This document shows positions 12,451 through 13,460 of a stretch of 13,460 bases of DNA, piece by piece. How positions within the stretch are numbered: position 1 is the stretch's first letter; each line of letters opens with the position of its first letter. Where the stretch lies: the NCBI GenBank assembly GCA_018262315.1, contig JAGSPS010000043.1:1-13460 (forward strand). The letters are read 5' to 3'. Source of the stretch: Deltaproteobacteria bacterium. Its GTDB lineage: Bacteria; Myxococcota_A; UBA9160; PR03. The position numbers and the translations under genes are program-made. The notes under the pieces are model-generated. The model was not told where the DNA came from, searched no databases, and saw only the letters and a program-made list of their open reading frames with translations.

Positions 12451-13460
12451 TCAGTGAATCTCGATCCAGACCGATGGCGCGAGCACCGAACCCTCGCCCG
12501 CGATCGCGTCGAGCCAGGAACCGACGTTCGCGAACGCCTCGCCCCAGGGTAGTGCGGCCGCGACGCTCTGCGCGAGGTTCACGCGCAGCGCCTCGCGAAG
12601 CTGCTCGGCGAGCGGCTTGGGCGGCGGGTAGACCGCGAGCGCGACGTCGGCTTCGGCGGCGATGCCGACTTTTTCCTTCGCCTTGGCCACCGCGGCGCGC
12701 AGACCGCCCAGCACGTCGACGAGACCGCGCGTCACGGCCTGCTCACCGGTCCACACCCGCCCTCCGGCGATCGCGTCGATCTCGGCGACGTCGCGATTGC
12801 GGCCCTCGGCGACGCGCGCGAGGAAGCGCTGGTAGGTGTCGTCGACGTCGGCCTGCAGCCAATCGCGCGTATCGGGCGACAACTCGGGCATCATCAGGTT
12901 GATCTCGGCATGCGGGGCGCGGTCGAGCGTGGCGATGTTGACGCCGAAGCGCTCGAGCAGGCCGTGCAGCGAGGGTCGCACCGCGAAGACGCCGATCGAT
13001 CCGGTGAGCGTGCCGGGCTGCGCGACGATCGCGTCGGTCGCCGACGCCAGGTAGTAGCCGCCCGACGCCGCGTAGTCCGAGAACGACGCCACCACCGGCT
13101 TCTTCTTGCGCGCCTCGCGGATCGCCTGCCAGATCTGTTCGGACGGGAAGGCACCGCCGCCGGGGCTGTCGATGCGCAGCACGATGGCGCGGATCTCGTC
13201 GTCCTTGGCGGCCTTCTGCAGCGCTTCGATCACCGTCTCGGACGCGAAGACCGGCGAGCCGGTGCGCGACATCGAGCCCTTGCCGCTCTGGATCGTGCCG
13301 GCGCCGTAGATCAGCGCGAAGGTCGCGCGCGGATCGAAGCCCAGCGACTCGATGTCGACCGCGGCGTAGTCCGTCGGTTTGATCAGCTGCTCCTCGCCGC
13401 CGAGCTCGTCGATCAGCGCCGCCCGGGTGCGCACGCCGTCGATCAGCTTCAGCTCCTCGA
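12451..13460 (-). CDS. sppA: Signal peptide peptidase SppA, long (67K) type, N-terminal part outside window
   Basis: Membrane-bound serine protease of family S49 that degrades cleaved signal peptides. The frame stays open to the right edge, so the visible 335 residues are the C-terminal part of a protein of about 600. It begins with EELKLIDGVRTRAALIDELGG, split here, the join between the two S49 repeats. It continues with ALIYGAGTIQSGKG, IVLRIDSPGGGAFPSE, and the active-site segment FSDYAASGGYYLASA, in which the Ser of ASGG (visible residue 132) is the nucleophile, equivalent to E. coli Ser409. QPGTLTGSIGVF and GGRVWTGEQAVTRGLVDVLGG are further S49 landmarks. The catalytic Lys of the long type lies in the N-terminal repeat and is not visible. 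The stop is at 12451; the SRPBCC gene follows after 31 nt on the same strand. Confidence 0.93.
   Translation of the reverse strand, partial: EELKLIDGVRTRAALIDELGGEEQLIKPTDYAAVDIESLGFDPRATFALIYGAGTIQSGKGSMSRTGSPVFASETVIEALQKAAKDDEIRAIVLRIDSPGGGAFPSEQIWQAIREARKKKPVVASFSDYAASGGYYLASATDAIVAQPGTLTGSIGVFAVRPSLHGLLERFGVNIATLDRAPHAEINLMMPELSPDTRDWLQADVDDTYQRFLARVAEGRNRDVAEIDAIAGGRVWTGEQAVTRGLVDVLGGLRAAVAKAKEKVGIAAEADVALAVYPPPKPLAEQLREALRVNLAQSVAAALPWGEAFANVGSWLDAIAGEGSVLAPSVWIEIH

Noticed and set aside
1..13460. Recent horizontal transfer or a mobile element in the window
   Set aside because: Base composition and codon pattern look uniform by eye, and no integrase, transposase, tRNA or attachment-like duplication is visible.

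Overview
The window is very GC-rich, with strong G/C preference at third codon positions, and at least six genes appear to start at GTG or TTG. A Pal-type lipoprotein at the left edge points to a diderm (Gram-negative) bacterium. The mix of gene families (a two-domain ThiI, a zinc-finger anti-sigma factor, an SppA of the long type, and a PNPOx-like protein ending in a GLPGL motif) would suit a high-GC deltaproteobacterium-like lineage such as Myxococcota or a relative. That placement is inference. The window is almost fully coding: 17 protein genes plus one gene remnant. I see no rRNA, tRNA, CRISPR array or insertion sequence.

Left part (1-1804). A Pal lipoprotein gene (minus, cut by the window edge) diverges from a small predicted membrane protein (plus). 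The latter converges, 1 nt apart, on an unrecognised 134-residue protein (minus). A 163-bp divergent gap follows and carries a long imperfect inverted repeat (1716-1778).

Middle (1805-8197). A cytoplasmic gamma-glutamyltransferase-family enzyme (plus) converges on a two-gene minus unit: a HAD-family hydrolase followed, with an 8-nt overlap, by a ferredoxin-reductase-like flavoprotein. Only 29 bp separate the HAD gene from a divergent plus unit: thiI (tRNA 4-thiouridine synthase with rhodanese domain), overlapped by 4 nt by a glutamate/dicarboxylate:cation symporter. The symporter tail overlaps the tail of the next minus-strand gene by 25 nt.

Right part (8173-13460, all minus). Read in the direction of transcription from the right edge, there is a C-terminal part of sppA, an SRPBCC-fold protein and an alpha/beta hydrolase. 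A 131-bp gap follows, holding three tandem 16-nt repeats and a short inverted repeat. Next comes a tight operon: an ECF sigma factor; a membrane-anchored zinc-finger anti-sigma factor with an NTF2/SnoaL-like domain on the far side of the membrane; a decayed VOC (glyoxalase-fold) gene reduced to its two ends; a PNPOx-like flavin-binding-fold protein; and a site-2-type intramembrane metalloprotease.

This last operon is the most interesting part of the window. It brings together a sigma factor, a one-pass anti-sigma factor with an unusual sensory-looking domain, and a protease of the class that elsewhere releases sigma factors by cutting such anti-sigma factors inside the membrane. Whether this protease acts on this anti-sigma factor is a hypothesis. 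The arrangement itself is read directly from the sequence.
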